Assembly (NCBI GenBank): GCA_964547905.1
Contig: CAZJPN010000092.1
Span: 16,062-80,061 of the forward strand
Reading direction: 5' to 3'
From: JAJYLM01 sp964547905
Lineage (GTDB): Bacteria; JAMCPX01
Length of the DNA stretch: 64,000 nucleotides
Positions 26,859 to 34,955 of the stretch are shown here, in pieces. The position numbers were made by a program, and so were the translations under genes. Under the pieces are notes generated by a model. That model had not been told where the DNA came from. It made no database searches and saw only the letters and a program-made list of their open reading frames with translations. Numbering within the stretch: the stretch's first letter is position 1; every line of letters starts with the position of its first letter.

Positions 26859-27545
26859 ATGGTAGCGATAATGGTTGCAATAACAATTATAGGGTTCGTT
26901 GTACTTGACCTTGTAGTTCAGAGCTTAAAGGGTAAAAAGGGTAAAGAGGAACAACAGGTAAAACTTGATTTCTCCGACTTCAGGGTACCGGTAAGTACAT
27001 TCTTTTATCCGGGACACACATGGGTCAACATACTTCCCAACGGTGAAGTGCGTGTTGGTCTCGACGACTTTGTCAGGAAGGTAATCGGCGACATAGAAGG
27101 CGTGGGATTTCCGGAACAGGGCAAGAAACTGAAACAGGGAGAAGCAGCCTTTACAGTAAAGGCAGGCAACAAAACGCTTACATTCCGGTCTCCAATTGAT
27201 GGAGAGGTAACCAATATAAACAAGCTCATGCTTGCCAATCCTACTGAAGTTGCAAAGAGTGCATACAACAGCGGCTGGATACTGGCGGTAAAGCCAACAA
27301 ACCTTTCTGCAAATCTTAAGGTAATGAAGATCGCAGAAGAAGCCGTTGAATGGCTCAAGGCGGAGATCAGAAGATTCCGTGAATTTGCGCTTGGTGAAAA
27401 CCTTCACTACGTAAAGGATGAACTCCAGTATGAAGTCGGGCGCACGAGCCAGGACGGCGGATGCCTTACGGAAGGTATGTTGAGCCGCATGGATGAGAAG
27501 GCTGTAACGTACTTTGAAGAAGAGTTCCTCGGTAAACCCCGTTAG
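26859..27545 (+). CDS. Membrane-anchored GcvH-like protein
   Basis: Paralogue of the preceding gene. The ATG at 26859 has AGAAAGGAGG upstream; a GTG at 26832 is in frame but lacks support. Residues about 2-22 form one hydrophobic segment that should anchor the protein with the rest in the cytoplasm. The hammerhead domain begins at FYPGHTWVNILPNG and continues through VGLDDFVRKVIGDI to RSPIDGEVTNIN. As in its neighbour, the Lys is at minus 7 from the Pro (GNKTLTFRSPIDG) and Asn holds the minus 8 place of the lipoyl lysine. It lacks the Cys-rich head. Length 228 aa, longer than GcvH (about 130). Confidence 0.7.
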   Translation: MVAIMVAITIIGFVVLDLVVQSLKGKKGKEEQQVKLDFSDFRVPVSTFFYPGHTWVNILPNGEVRVGLDDFVRKVIGDIEGVGFPEQGKKLKQGEAAFTVKAGNKTLTFRSPIDGEVTNINKLMLANPTEVAKSAYNSGWILAVKPTNLSANLKVMKIAEEAVEWLKAEIRRFREFALGENLHYVKDELQYEVGRTSQDGGCLTEGMLSRMDEKAVTYFEEEFLGKPR

Positions 27546-27572
27546 AAGGACTTACGGAGAGCGGGGCTTTTT
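27537..27572 (+). terminator. Possible attenuator/terminator hairpin after the second GcvH-like gene
   Basis: CCCCG at 27537-27541 can pair with CGGGG at 27562-27566 across a 20-base loop, followed by CTTTTT. The stem is short, so read-through into the ferredoxin gene is likely. Confidence 0.3.
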
Positions 27573-27665
27573 ACAGAATAAAAAGGCGTACACAAGGCGG
27601 GTTGCATAACACCTTTAACTGGGTGCGGTATTATGATAGAACAAAGATAAGAAAGGAGCAGATAT

Positions 27666-28448
27666 ATGGCTAAGATGGGTATTCTCATTGATATAACCAA
27701 ATGTATAGGCTGTGGTGCTTGTGAAAAGGCATGTAAGATGCGAAACGATCTGCCTCTTGACCTTGAGAATAACCTCTCTGCAACTGCTTATACTGTGGTT
27801 CAGGAAAGGCTGCCGAACACCTATGTAAGAAGGATGTGCATGCACTGCGAGAATCCCACGTGTGTATCGGTCTGCCCTGTGGGTGCCTTCACAAAGACAG
27901 CGGCAGGTCCTGTAATATACGATAAGGATAAATGTATCGGCTGCAGGTATTGTATGTATTCATGTCCCTTCAGTGTGCCGAAGTACCAATGGGACAGGGT
28001 TGTTCCCTACATACAGAAATGCTATATGTGTGCGGACAGGGTTGCAGAAGGCTCTGAACCGGCATGTACAGCGGCATGCCCGACAGGTGCAAGCATATTC
28101 GGTGACAGAGATAATCTCATCGAAGAAGCGCAGAAAAGGATCAAAGACAATCCGCATACCTACGTGGATCACATCTATGGGTTGCAGGAAGTAGGCGGCA
28201 CCTCGGTGCTGTATATTTCAAGTGTTCCGTTTGAGAAACTTGGCGAACCGTTTAATATAAACCTGCCGGATAAGCCTCTTCCGATGTATACATGGGCTGC
28301 CCTGGAAAAGGTACCTACCATCGTGGTAGTGGGCGGAGTCGTATTGACGGGAATATGGTGGATAACCAGCCGCAGGGATGAGGTTAAAAAGTTCGAAATT
28401 AAACGCAAAGAAAAAAAGAAGCTCACCGACAAAGGAGATAAACCATGA
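27666..28448 (+). CDS. Four-cluster 4Fe-4S ferredoxin with C-terminal membrane anchor (HybA/DsrO-like)
   Basis: A 260-aa electron-transfer subunit. Four cysteine groups are seen: CIGCGACEKAC, CMHCENPTCVSVC, CIGCRYCMYSC and CYMCADRV with CTAAC, enough for four 4Fe-4S clusters in the DMSO-reductase-B/HybA arrangement. Residues about 215-235 form a hydrophobic tail helix (IVVVGGVVLTGIWWI) followed by a basic end. There is no Tat signal or twin-arginine motif: the first Cys motif begins at about residue 14. So, unlike HybA, the protein should face the cytoplasm. AAAGGAG precedes the ATG. It overlaps the next small gene by 4 bases and pairs with the HybB-like membrane protein after that. Confidence 0.85.
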   Translation: MAKMGILIDITKCIGCGACEKACKMRNDLPLDLENNLSATAYTVVQERLPNTYVRRMCMHCENPTCVSVCPVGAFTKTAAGPVIYDKDKCIGCRYCMYSCPFSVPKYQWDRVVPYIQKCYMCADRVAEGSEPACTAACPTGASIFGDRDNLIEEAQKRIKDNPHTYVDHIYGLQEVGGTSVLYISSVPFEKLGEPFNINLPDKPLPMYTWAALEKVPTIVVVGGVVLTGIWWITSRRDEVKKFEIKRKEKKKLTDKGDKP

Positions 28449-28678
28449 ACATACTCGGTACACTTTTATCAAAACTATTCAACCAAAATACAGCCGATAA
28501 ACAAGCCTCTGTTGATATAAAGCAAGGACAATTACAGGTGCTGGCAAACAGGTTGAAAAAACATAGTGTTTTAACACCAAAGCTCCTGACCGGTGGAGCC
28601 ATGGTTGCCGGCTTATGGTGGATAACAAAGAGGAGAGACAAGGTCAAAGAAGCAGAACGGGATAAAAGTATCAAATAA
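28445..28678 (+). CDS. Small single-span membrane protein resembling the ferredoxin's anchor
   Basis: A 77-aa protein with a hydrophilic N-terminal half and a C-terminal hydrophobic segment. The segment GAMVAGLWWITKRRDKVKEAE is close to the tail of the preceding ferredoxin (GVVLTGIWWITSRRDEVKK): both share WWIT-x-RRD-x-VK. It looks like a detached copy of that membrane anchor. The ATG overlaps the ferredoxin stop (ATGA) with AAAGGAG upstream, so it is translated with it. Function is unknown; a small subunit of the complex is the likely role. Confidence 0.65.
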   Translation: MNILGTLLSKLFNQNTADKQASVDIKQGQLQVLANRLKKHSVLTPKLLTGGAMVAGLWWITKRRDKVKEAERDKSIK

Positions 28679-28695
28679 AGGACTGAGAGGTATTT

Positions 28696-29844
28696 ATGAA
28701 ACTGCCGAAGATAACATTCTGGAGAATTGTAATTGCCGCAATAACAATACTCGGTATCTACTATACCATTATACGATACACAAAAGGCCTTGGCGCTGTA
28801 ACCAACCTGAGCAATAAATACCCGTGGGGGCTATGGGTAGGATTCGACGTAGTAACCGGTGTAGGCCTTGCAGCAGGTGCGTTTATCATAGCTCTGACTG
28901 TCTACATATTCCGCATCGATGACTATAAACCAATCCTGAGACCTGCTATACTTACCGGCTTTTTGGGGTACTCGCTTGTTGCGGTCGGTCTGCTGTATGA
29001 CCTCGGCAAGTGGTTTGACGTATGGCACCCCATTATTTTCTGGAACCCCCATTCCGTGATGTTTGAAGTTGCATGGTGTGTTATGCTGTATCTCACGGTC
29101 CTTGGACTTGAGTTCAGTACCGTTGTATTTGAACGATTAAAAATGCACAGGCTTAATCATTTAATCCATATACTCATTATACCGTTGTCCATATTGGGGG
29201 TCATACTTTCAACCCTGCATCAATCATCGCTTGGCTCCTTATTCCTCATAGTACCTACAAAATTGTACGCACTGTGGTACTCACCGTATCTTCCCTTGTT
29301 CTTCTTTATCTCTGCCGTGTCCGTAGGCCTTGCAATGGTGACCATGGAATCCTTTCTCAGCATGAGGTTTCTTGGTAAGGGTATAGAGCTCAACCTGCTC
29401 AACGGCCTTGCAAGAGTTAACGTGCTTGTCATGGCCTTTTACCTTACCTTAAAAATACTGGACCTTGCCGGCAGAGGTGTGCTCGGTGATATTATGTCAA
29501 CACGATTTGAAAGCATCATGTTTGATATAGAGACGCTCGTACAGGTTGTAATACCGTTCTTGCTGCTTTTGATCCCTGCTGTAAGGACGAGTGCAAAGGG
29601 ATTGTTTGTTACTTCACTGTTTATCGTGATAGGGTTCATCATGAACAGGCTTGATGTCGCAATAACGGGGGTAGAGGCCTCATCCGGAACAACGTATTTC
29701 CCGGCCTTTGGTGAGATCATGATCTCTGTATTCCTTGTAACCATGGGATTCCTGGCTTTTGCCTTTGCTGCAAAGTACCTCAATGTTTTTGTGCATGTTG
29801 AGAAAGAAGAGGAAGGACCGGTTGAGATTATCCATGATGTTTAA
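28696..29844 (+). CDS. HybB/NrfD-family quinone-reactive membrane subunit
   Basis: A 382-aa polytopic protein with about ten hydrophobic helices. The segment KYPWGLWVGFDVVTGVGLAA near residue 40 is the HybB-type signature, and HybB/NrfD proteins exchange electrons between a ferredoxin partner and the quinone pool. It directly follows the ferredoxin and anchor genes, so the two probably form the membrane module. No hydrogenase, molybdopterin or Hdr catalytic subunit is encoded in the cluster, so the electron donor or acceptor is not known. The stop at 29844 is followed by 283 bases before the cytochrome gene. Confidence 0.85.
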   Translation: MKLPKITFWRIVIAAITILGIYYTIIRYTKGLGAVTNLSNKYPWGLWVGFDVVTGVGLAAGAFIIALTVYIFRIDDYKPILRPAILTGFLGYSLVAVGLLYDLGKWFDVWHPIIFWNPHSVMFEVAWCVMLYLTVLGLEFSTVVFERLKMHRLNHLIHILIIPLSILGVILSTLHQSSLGSLFLIVPTKLYALWYSPYLPLFFFISAVSVGLAMVTMESFLSMRFLGKGIELNLLNGLARVNVLVMAFYLTLKILDLAGRGVLGDIMSTRFESIMFDIETLVQVVIPFLLLLIPAVRTSAKGLFVTSLFIVIGFIMNRLDVAITGVEASSGTTYFPAFGEIMISVFLVTMGFLAFAFAAKYLNVFVHVEKEEEGPVEIIHDV

Positions 29845-30127
29845 TACCCGTAAGAAATTTAAAGTGAATGGAGTTTGTGGATTGATTGATAATCTGTATA
29901 GGGAAGAAAGAGTTTTCTCCTCTGTTCGTGAAACAACGCTCTTGTTGCTAAAGGAAATTGTTACCATAATATGCAGTATGTATTCTTTGATACTGAAAGA
30001 GATGTTGTCCATGCAGAGTACTCTGAAAAAATATCAGGCAGTTCATTGGTGTTTCACTTCACTTCGTATCAAACTCTTTTTTCCCTGCTGTGCTTTTGGT
30101 TTAACTTGTCCGATTGGAGGTTACTCT

Positions 30128-30580
30128 ATGAAACTGTATAATGCGAGAAGATTGCTCCTGATTGTTGCTGTGCTGTCATTGTCTCTGATATCTTATACAT
30201 CCTCTGTCATGGCCGCGACTCACACGTATGTGGGCGTTGAGGCGTGCAAGATGTGCCATGAAAACCAGTACAAGATATGGGAAGCAAGCGCCCATGCCAG
30301 GGCTTATGACGCTTTACCTGCAAAGGAAAAGACCAACCCTCAATGTCTGTCCTGTCATACTACCGGCGGAACAGCCGCCTTCCCCAACGTACAGTGTGAG
30401 GCGTGCCACGGACCAGGAAGCGATTATGTAGATATGGACACAATGAAAAACTTTAAAAAGGTCTGGGACGCCGGGTTAAACCGTCATGCGGCAGAGACCT
30501 GCGTAAACTGCCACAACAAAAACAGCCCTACATTCCGGGGCTTTGACTTCAAAACATACTGGATGGAGATCATGCACTGA
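30128..30580 (+). CDS. Periplasmic tetraheme cytochrome c (c554-like)
   Basis: A 150-aa exported protein. The ATG at 30128 is preceded by TTGGAGG and opens a classical signal peptide of about 29 residues ending near VMA-ATH. Four heme-binding sites follow: CKMCH, CLSCH, CEACH and CVNCH, in the order and spacing of the cytochrome c554 family core. The reading frame stays open upstream to 29759, overlapping the HybB-like gene, but the signal peptide marks the real start. It may take electrons from the HybB-like module across the membrane. Substrate or partner is not evident. Confidence 0.85.
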   Translation: MKLYNARRLLLIVAVLSLSLISYTSSVMAATHTYVGVEACKMCHENQYKIWEASAHARAYDALPAKEKTNPQCLSCHTTGGTAAFPNVQCEACHGPGSDYVDMDTMKNFKKVWDAGLNRHAAETCVNCHNKNSPTFRGFDFKTYWMEIMH

Positions 30581-30596
30581 TGGTGAAACCGTCCGG

Positions 30597-31433
30597 TCAG
30601 GAGATGAATTCCACATTCACACCGGGTATCAGTTTCAGGTCCGCGGCCTGTTTGATAAACTCCTGAATACCTGCCCTGCCTTCTTTGCCCGGCTCCAGGG
30701 TATAATCGTTTACGTACATCAGGGCAAACTGCTTCACCCTTTTCATATCCAGGCCTCTGGAATATTTCGCAGCATAGCCCATAGCCTCATCCTCATGGGC
30801 AAAACCATAAGCAATACTGTCTTTTATAGCTTGGTTGATTTTATGTTTCAGTTCTTCATCAAGAGCACGTTTAACCAAATTTATGCCGAGTGGCAGCGGC
30901 AGGCTTGTTTTTTCGAGCCACCATTTCCCGAGATCCACAATGATGTTCAGCCCGTCATCCGCATAGGTGATCTGTCCCTCATGTATGATAAGGCCGGCAT
31001 GTATTTCTCCGTTTTTAACTGCAGGCATAATCTTGTCAAAAGGTATAACCCTGTATTTGAAATTACCCATATACATCTTCAATGCGAGGAGTGCGGATGT
31101 GTACTCTCCCGGTACGGCTATTTCCATATCTGGGTTTAGTTTTTTATCCTTGCTTACCACGATTGGACCATACCCCTTTCCCATACTTGCTCCACAGGAT
31201 AGTATCTGATAGTCTTTTGCAATGTACGGGTATGCATGCAGTGAAGCCGCTGTGATATCGAGCAACGGTTGACCGGTGTTTTCCATAGCACGTTTGTTCA
31301 GGGTCTCTATATCCGTCAGTACATGCTCAAATTTTATATCCGGTATATGCAGCTTATTATGCGTAAGCGCATAAAACATAAATGCATCATCAGCATCAGG
31401 ACTATGCCCTATGGTCAAAACCTGTTCATTCAT
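30597..31433 (-). CDS. MqnD-like protein (menaquinone futalosine pathway / SBP family)
   Basis: A 279-aa protein of the MqnA/MqnD family, periplasmic-binding-protein fold but without signal peptide. The opening LTIGHSPDADDAFMFYAL corresponds to the MqnD start (TIGxSPxxxDxFxF), and MGKGYGPIVVSKDK and GLIIHEGQITYAD match the two conserved loops. MqnD converts cyclic de-hypoxanthine futalosine to 1,4-dihydroxy-6-naphthoate. ATG 31433 is chosen over the ORF start at 31484 because GGAAAAG lies before it. It follows a DsrE-like gene by 57 bases. The DADDAF variant leaves some doubt about substrate. Confidence 0.7.
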   Translation of the reverse strand: MNEQVLTIGHSPDADDAFMFYALTHNKLHIPDIKFEHVLTDIETLNKRAMENTGQPLLDITAASLHAYPYIAKDYQILSCGASMGKGYGPIVVSKDKKLNPDMEIAVPGEYTSALLALKMYMGNFKYRVIPFDKIMPAVKNGEIHAGLIIHEGQITYADDGLNIIVDLGKWWLEKTSLPLPLGINLVKRALDEELKHKINQAIKDSIAYGFAHEDEAMGYAAKYSRGLDMKRVKQFALMYVNDYTLEPGKEGRAGIQEFIKQAADLKLIPGVNVEFIS

Positions 31434-31490
31434 ACATTCTTTTCCTTTTTGTAGTTTTTTTTGTCTTGTTAATCGAACATCCAACGTTGG

Positions 31491-31826
31491 CTAAAACACC
31501 ATGGGCAGGTAACCGTCATTGATAAACTGTCCAATGGGATCGCCGACGTATTCCAGCTTGAAGCCGAGGGATGTTAATTCCTTACCGATATTGTGCATGT
31601 CTGAAATGGCCTTACAGGCAACAGGACTTCCGTTCATGGAAACAATATCGGCGATGATGGACTGTAATGCCTGATCCGTTGAAGCCAATTTTTCACTTGG
31701 TCCGAACAGGATAAGCTTGAGGTCTTCAAACCTTTTATTTTTTATGCTGTTCTGTACGAACACGAGTGCCCCGAGTGCCTTTTCCTTATTTTCCGTTGAA
31801 ACTATCACTAAAACCTTTTGCTTCAT
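31491..31826 (-). CDS. DsrE/DsrF-like family small protein
   Basis: A 111-aa soluble protein with the DsrE fold pattern: KVLVIVSTENKEKALGALVF, then LKLILFGPSEKLAS, and a late Cys in SPVACKAISD. DsrE-type proteins often carry sulfur on a Cys, but here only a single candidate Cys (about residue 71) is present and no DsrFH or TusE partner lies nearby. AAGGAG is well placed before the ATG. It is upstream of the MqnD-like gene on the same strand. Role unknown. Confidence 0.65.
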   Translation of the reverse strand: MKQKVLVIVSTENKEKALGALVFVQNSIKNKRFEDLKLILFGPSEKLASTDQALQSIIADIVSMNGSPVACKAISDMHNIGKELTSLGFKLEYVGDPIGQFINDGYLPMVF

Positions 31827-32000
31827 ATAGTCTCCTTTTCTTTCAAAATATACCGCTGTGTAAAATCATCTTATAGGATGTAGAATAATGTATAATCCAT
31901 TGTATAAAAAGGCAAGGGTGCCTGCAACACCGATAGAGCGAAAAAAATGAATTGTGAAATTATGAGAAAAAAGCGATATTTTGCAAACGCATGTTTCTGG

Positions 32001-34133
32001 TTAATTCAAAACACTTACGGGTACAACCGGCAATACCACACTGGAAGGATGCGAAGCACCGTTATAAATCGTGGTCACATTGCCGTTGGCACTTGCCTGA
32101 TCCGGCTTTGTCCACACACCTTCCACCTGGTTGCTGGAACTGATGGCAATCTGTAGTCTGTGCCCGGGACGGATCAATGCCGCAGCCGGGAATACTTCCA
32201 CACGCACCAGTACTGGCTGATTGGGCACCAGCGGCTGTTTGGATGCAAGGGTAAAGGGATGCCATGGTTGTATCATCACGCCATCGATATACCGGGACCG
32301 GCTGGTATCAACCGCGCGGAATGCGGCCGACTGGATTCCCGTGGTAAGCGGTGTTGCATTGCCGAAAGCATCGACATCGTCGACACGAACGACGATGGCA
32401 GCCTCGGAATTGGTCGCGGACATCCAGATGTCTGCCTCTATGGGCCCGTTGATATAGAAGTTTGAAGTATATGGTGCCGTCGTGTAAATGAGAGCATGCT
32501 GTGATTGTTCAACCGTGGTATCATTACTGTAACATGGCAGTGGGAGCAGACCCGCTATACCCAGACTCCACTGTACTTCACTGCTGGAACATCCGCTGCC
32601 GTCATGAGGAGTTACGAGGGCGTCAAGCATAGTCCCGCCCATGAGCGTATTGATAGAGATAGAATCAGGCGCAGAAGGCTCGGCAATGGTGTGGTCGGCT
32701 TCATCAAAAGTCGGTGCAGTTATGTTGAGACTCATGTTGCCGTGCAGGTACATACGCAGCGGTTGTGCCAGAGGGTTTGGCCAGTCAGTGGTGCTGGCAT
32801 AGCGCTCGACACCGTTGAGTCCATAGCCTTCGACATACTGGGTAACATTGGGCATCGATACTGCCCCGATATTGATCCCCTTCAGGTATTGATCAAACCA
32901 TTGCAGCATGAGGGTCTCGGCACTTGGTGCTCCGTTCGAGACGGAATTGTCATGATTGATCAGGGAGTCAAGTATGGCTTCCACATGCCCGCCCGGCAGG
33001 ATAAGCAGCTTGGTCGTGACATTCCGTTTCAACTGCTCGTACAGCAATGGTTCATCACGCTGGAACAGGTCGTTGCTTCCACCAATAATAAAGGTAGGTA
33101 CCGTGATAAATCTCGCATTTTCCAAGGGTGAGCGTACTGCCCAGAAAGACCCGTCATCGGTGGCGTAGCCCGTAACGCCATCCAGAGATTGGTTAATAGT
33201 CGGCAAATACCAGTCATTGATGGCCTCCACGTGCTGCTGGGTGGCAGCTGCAATCTGTGAAGCATAATTCAGGTGTGCAAGCTCAGCCGGGATATTGGCA
33301 ACACTGAGGTTCTGGGTCAGTGAGAGCCAGATGCTGATAAAATTGGCGTTGAGCAATCCGCCAGGTGCGACCGTTGCGCGGTACGGGTCCCCCATAGGAA
33401 CTTCAGCAAACGCTGCCTTGATTGCAGGGTTCTGCTGCTCTGCGGTCAGCAGGGTGGTAATCCCAAGGTAAGAGGTACCGGCAACGCCGATATTGCCATT
33501 ACACCATGGCTGCTGGGTTATCCAGTTCACAACATCTCCGTAGTCCGCCTGTTCCTGAACACCCAGAAGGTGTGTGATACCGGAAGACATGCCGGTGCCG
33601 CGAACATCCACAGCTACCGTAATGTAACCGCGCTTGATCATGAATTGGTCTTCGCCGCCGATCAGCAGTGTCGTATCAGCGGGTACTATAGTACCCAACA
33701 AATTGCCCAGATCGATGCGGTAAGCCGTCTGTGTCAGGATTACCGGGAATTTACCTGCAACCGGTTTACCGTTAGCATTGGCCGGGACCGACACCAGCAC
33801 TGCCAGTTTATCACCGCTTTTTGTCGTGATGAACTGCAGTGGAAGGGTCACTGCACCAGTGTAATCGGGGTTGCGTGAATAGTTCGTCCACGTTGCATTG
33901 GCATTGATGGTAATAGGCGGATTGGGCTGACTGACTAACGAGCGCGTGCCCAAAGTAGTTGTCTGTAATGATGAGGTAGTTGTCGATGCGCCGGACACGC
34001 TCTGACTGCCGTTTGACACCTGCTGACCGATTGCGCTGTTTGAACCCGAACATCCTGCCATAACCAGTATGGCAAAAATACTCATAATTACAAAACCAAA
34101 AGACGTATTATTCTTTTTTCTTTTTTGATTCAT
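32001..34133 (-). CDS. Secreted S15/CocE-family alpha/beta hydrolase lipoprotein
   Basis: A 710-aa exported hydrolase. The N-terminal hydrophobic segment ends in MAGC, a lipobox with Cys28. The catalytic Ser lies in GVAGTSYLGITTLL, preceded by VAVDVRGTGMSSG; GGSNDLFQRDEP and PGGHVEAIL supply the probable Asp and His. The C-terminal jelly-roll domain (IEADIWMSATNSEAAIVVRV, PGHRLQIAISSSN) is the X-Pro dipeptidyl-peptidase C-domain. So it is a CocE/NonD or Xaa-Pro peptidase-type enzyme, substrate unknown. The second ATG (34133) has AGGGGA at good distance, while the first (34139) is too close. Base composition is richer in GC than flanking genes, hinting at acquisition. Confidence 0.85.
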   Translation of the reverse strand: MNQKRKKNNTSFGFVIMSIFAILVMAGCSGSNSAIGQQVSNGSQSVSGASTTTSSLQTTTLGTRSLVSQPNPPITINANATWTNYSRNPDYTGAVTLPLQFITTKSGDKLAVLVSVPANANGKPVAGKFPVILTQTAYRIDLGNLLGTIVPADTTLLIGGEDQFMIKRGYITVAVDVRGTGMSSGITHLLGVQEQADYGDVVNWITQQPWCNGNIGVAGTSYLGITTLLTAEQQNPAIKAAFAEVPMGDPYRATVAPGGLLNANFISIWLSLTQNLSVANIPAELAHLNYASQIAAATQQHVEAINDWYLPTINQSLDGVTGYATDDGSFWAVRSPLENARFITVPTFIIGGSNDLFQRDEPLLYEQLKRNVTTKLLILPGGHVEAILDSLINHDNSVSNGAPSAETLMLQWFDQYLKGINIGAVSMPNVTQYVEGYGLNGVERYASTTDWPNPLAQPLRMYLHGNMSLNITAPTFDEADHTIAEPSAPDSISINTLMGGTMLDALVTPHDGSGCSSSEVQWSLGIAGLLPLPCYSNDTTVEQSQHALIYTTAPYTSNFYINGPIEADIWMSATNSEAAIVVRVDDVDAFGNATPLTTGIQSAAFRAVDTSRSRYIDGVMIQPWHPFTLASKQPLVPNQPVLVRVEVFPAAALIRPGHRLQIAISSSNQVEGVWTKPDQASANGNVTTIYNGASHPSSVVLPVVPVSVLN

Positions 34134-34227
34134 AATCATTCCCCTATTTATTTATATGGATATGTTTTTACAGTTTAGTATGATTCTACTTTGTTTATCC
34201 TACTTAATATCCTAAAGCTATGAAGAC

Positions 34228-34266
34228 TGTAAATCCCTCATTTAGAACATTCAGAAACATTTTTGG
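34228..34266. repeat. Dispersed repeat, copy 2
   Basis: Reads GTAAATCCCTCATTTAGAAC then ATTCAGAAACATTTTTGGG, matching copy 1 at 20028-20064. It lies about 95 bases upstream of the start of the secreted hydrolase gene. Confidence 0.7.
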
Positions 34267-34362
34267 GTAATAGGTGGCAATTAGGGATAGATACCTACTG
34301 CTGGATGTATAAATCAGGAAAAGACAAAGAAAGAAGCAATAGGCAATGCAACGCCCTATGAA

Positions 34363-34545
34363 TTAAATGTAAGTTGAAAGATGATTTTGTGCAGCCAACC
34401 TGCCCAGCTCTCTGCAGTAGGAAAGATCCCCACTGCCTATGATCTTATCAAGAGATCTTAACAAATCAGTATAAAACTTATAGGGATACCATTCGGTAAC
34501 CAACATATGTTCTTGCATATACTTGCGGATTCTGAGGGAAAGGTG
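34363..34545 (-). pseudogene. Gene fragment (C-terminal, about 60 codons), family unknown
   Basis: An open - strand frame with protein-like content, including TEWYPYKFYTDLLRSLDK and YCRELGRLAAQ, ends in TAA at 34365-34363. Upstream the frame is cut by the palindrome at 34537-34566, where a stop appears. The WYP...LL..LD..IG.GD...RELGR pattern is reminiscent of C-terminal parts of some deltaproteobacterial DUF2378-type proteins, but this is a weak impression. A 51-aa start from an internal Met is possible; truncation by the repeat is more likely. Confidence 0.35.
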
Positions 34546-34566
34546 TCAATTACCTGACACCTTTCC
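34537..34566. repeat. GGTGTCA palindrome, copy 1 (12-bp perfect stem)
   Basis: GGAAAGGTGTCA and TGACACCTTTCC pair perfectly around a 6-base loop. A related hairpin lies at 34922-34955. Between them is a short gene fragment. Confidence 0.8.
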
Positions 34567-34569
34567 GTA

Positions 34570-34863
34570 CTAACGAGGCGAAGCCGGGGCTTTTTTAACG
34601 GGGTTTACCGCGGGGGGTGCATTGACAGTCTTGCTCGTGACCAATGCCGTCCCTATGCCATGGTCATACACCATCATGCCGCCGTAACGTGCTCCAAATC
34701 CGATGATACCCGCTGACAGCGCAAACAGAACCAATCGTACAATCCGGTACCTGTTTTTCATGACCAATGTCCACAGCGCAGCGGCAATGGCAATGGAACC
34801 GCCGATCCCTTCCAGATCGCCGTGGATATTGATTAGGTGGCTGACGGATGCAGGGTGCGGCAC
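34570..34863 (-). pseudogene. DUF2231-like membrane protein fragment
   Basis: A 97-aa frame with two hydrophobic segments. The stretch FGARYGGMMVYDHGIGTA looks like the C-terminal GG.LVY.HG.G motif of DUF2231 membrane proteins, while the N-terminal two helices of that family are missing. It is GC-rich compared with its surroundings and is bracketed by two GGTGTCA hairpins. Most likely a truncated, imported remnant; a functional small protein cannot be excluded. Confidence 0.4.
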
Positions 34864-34921
34864 ACTATTTATTTATTCAAGGGGACGAATCAAGTTATGT
34901 AGAATCTAACCATAGATTGAA

Positions 34922-34955
34922 AAGGTGTCAGGCCTTGACAGGCTGTTGACACCTT
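34922..34955. repeat. GGTGTCA palindrome, copy 2 (compound hairpin)
   Basis: AAGGTGTCA (34922-34930) pairs with TGACACCTT (34947-34955), and an inner GCCT/AGGC stem (34932-34935, 34940-34943) closes a TGAC loop. Shares the outer stem with the palindrome at 34537-34566. Confidence 0.75.

Noticed and set aside
29759..30127. N-terminal extension of the tetraheme cytochrome
   Set aside because: The signal peptide and ribosome-binding site at 30128 define the start; the extension overlaps the HybB-like gene.
30543..31139. 198-aa + strand ORF
   Set aside because: Antisense shadow of the MqnD-like gene; the - strand frame carries the recognisable motifs.
32505..33131. 208-aa + strand ORF
   Set aside because: Antisense to the S15/CocE hydrolase, whose catalytic motifs are on the other strand.
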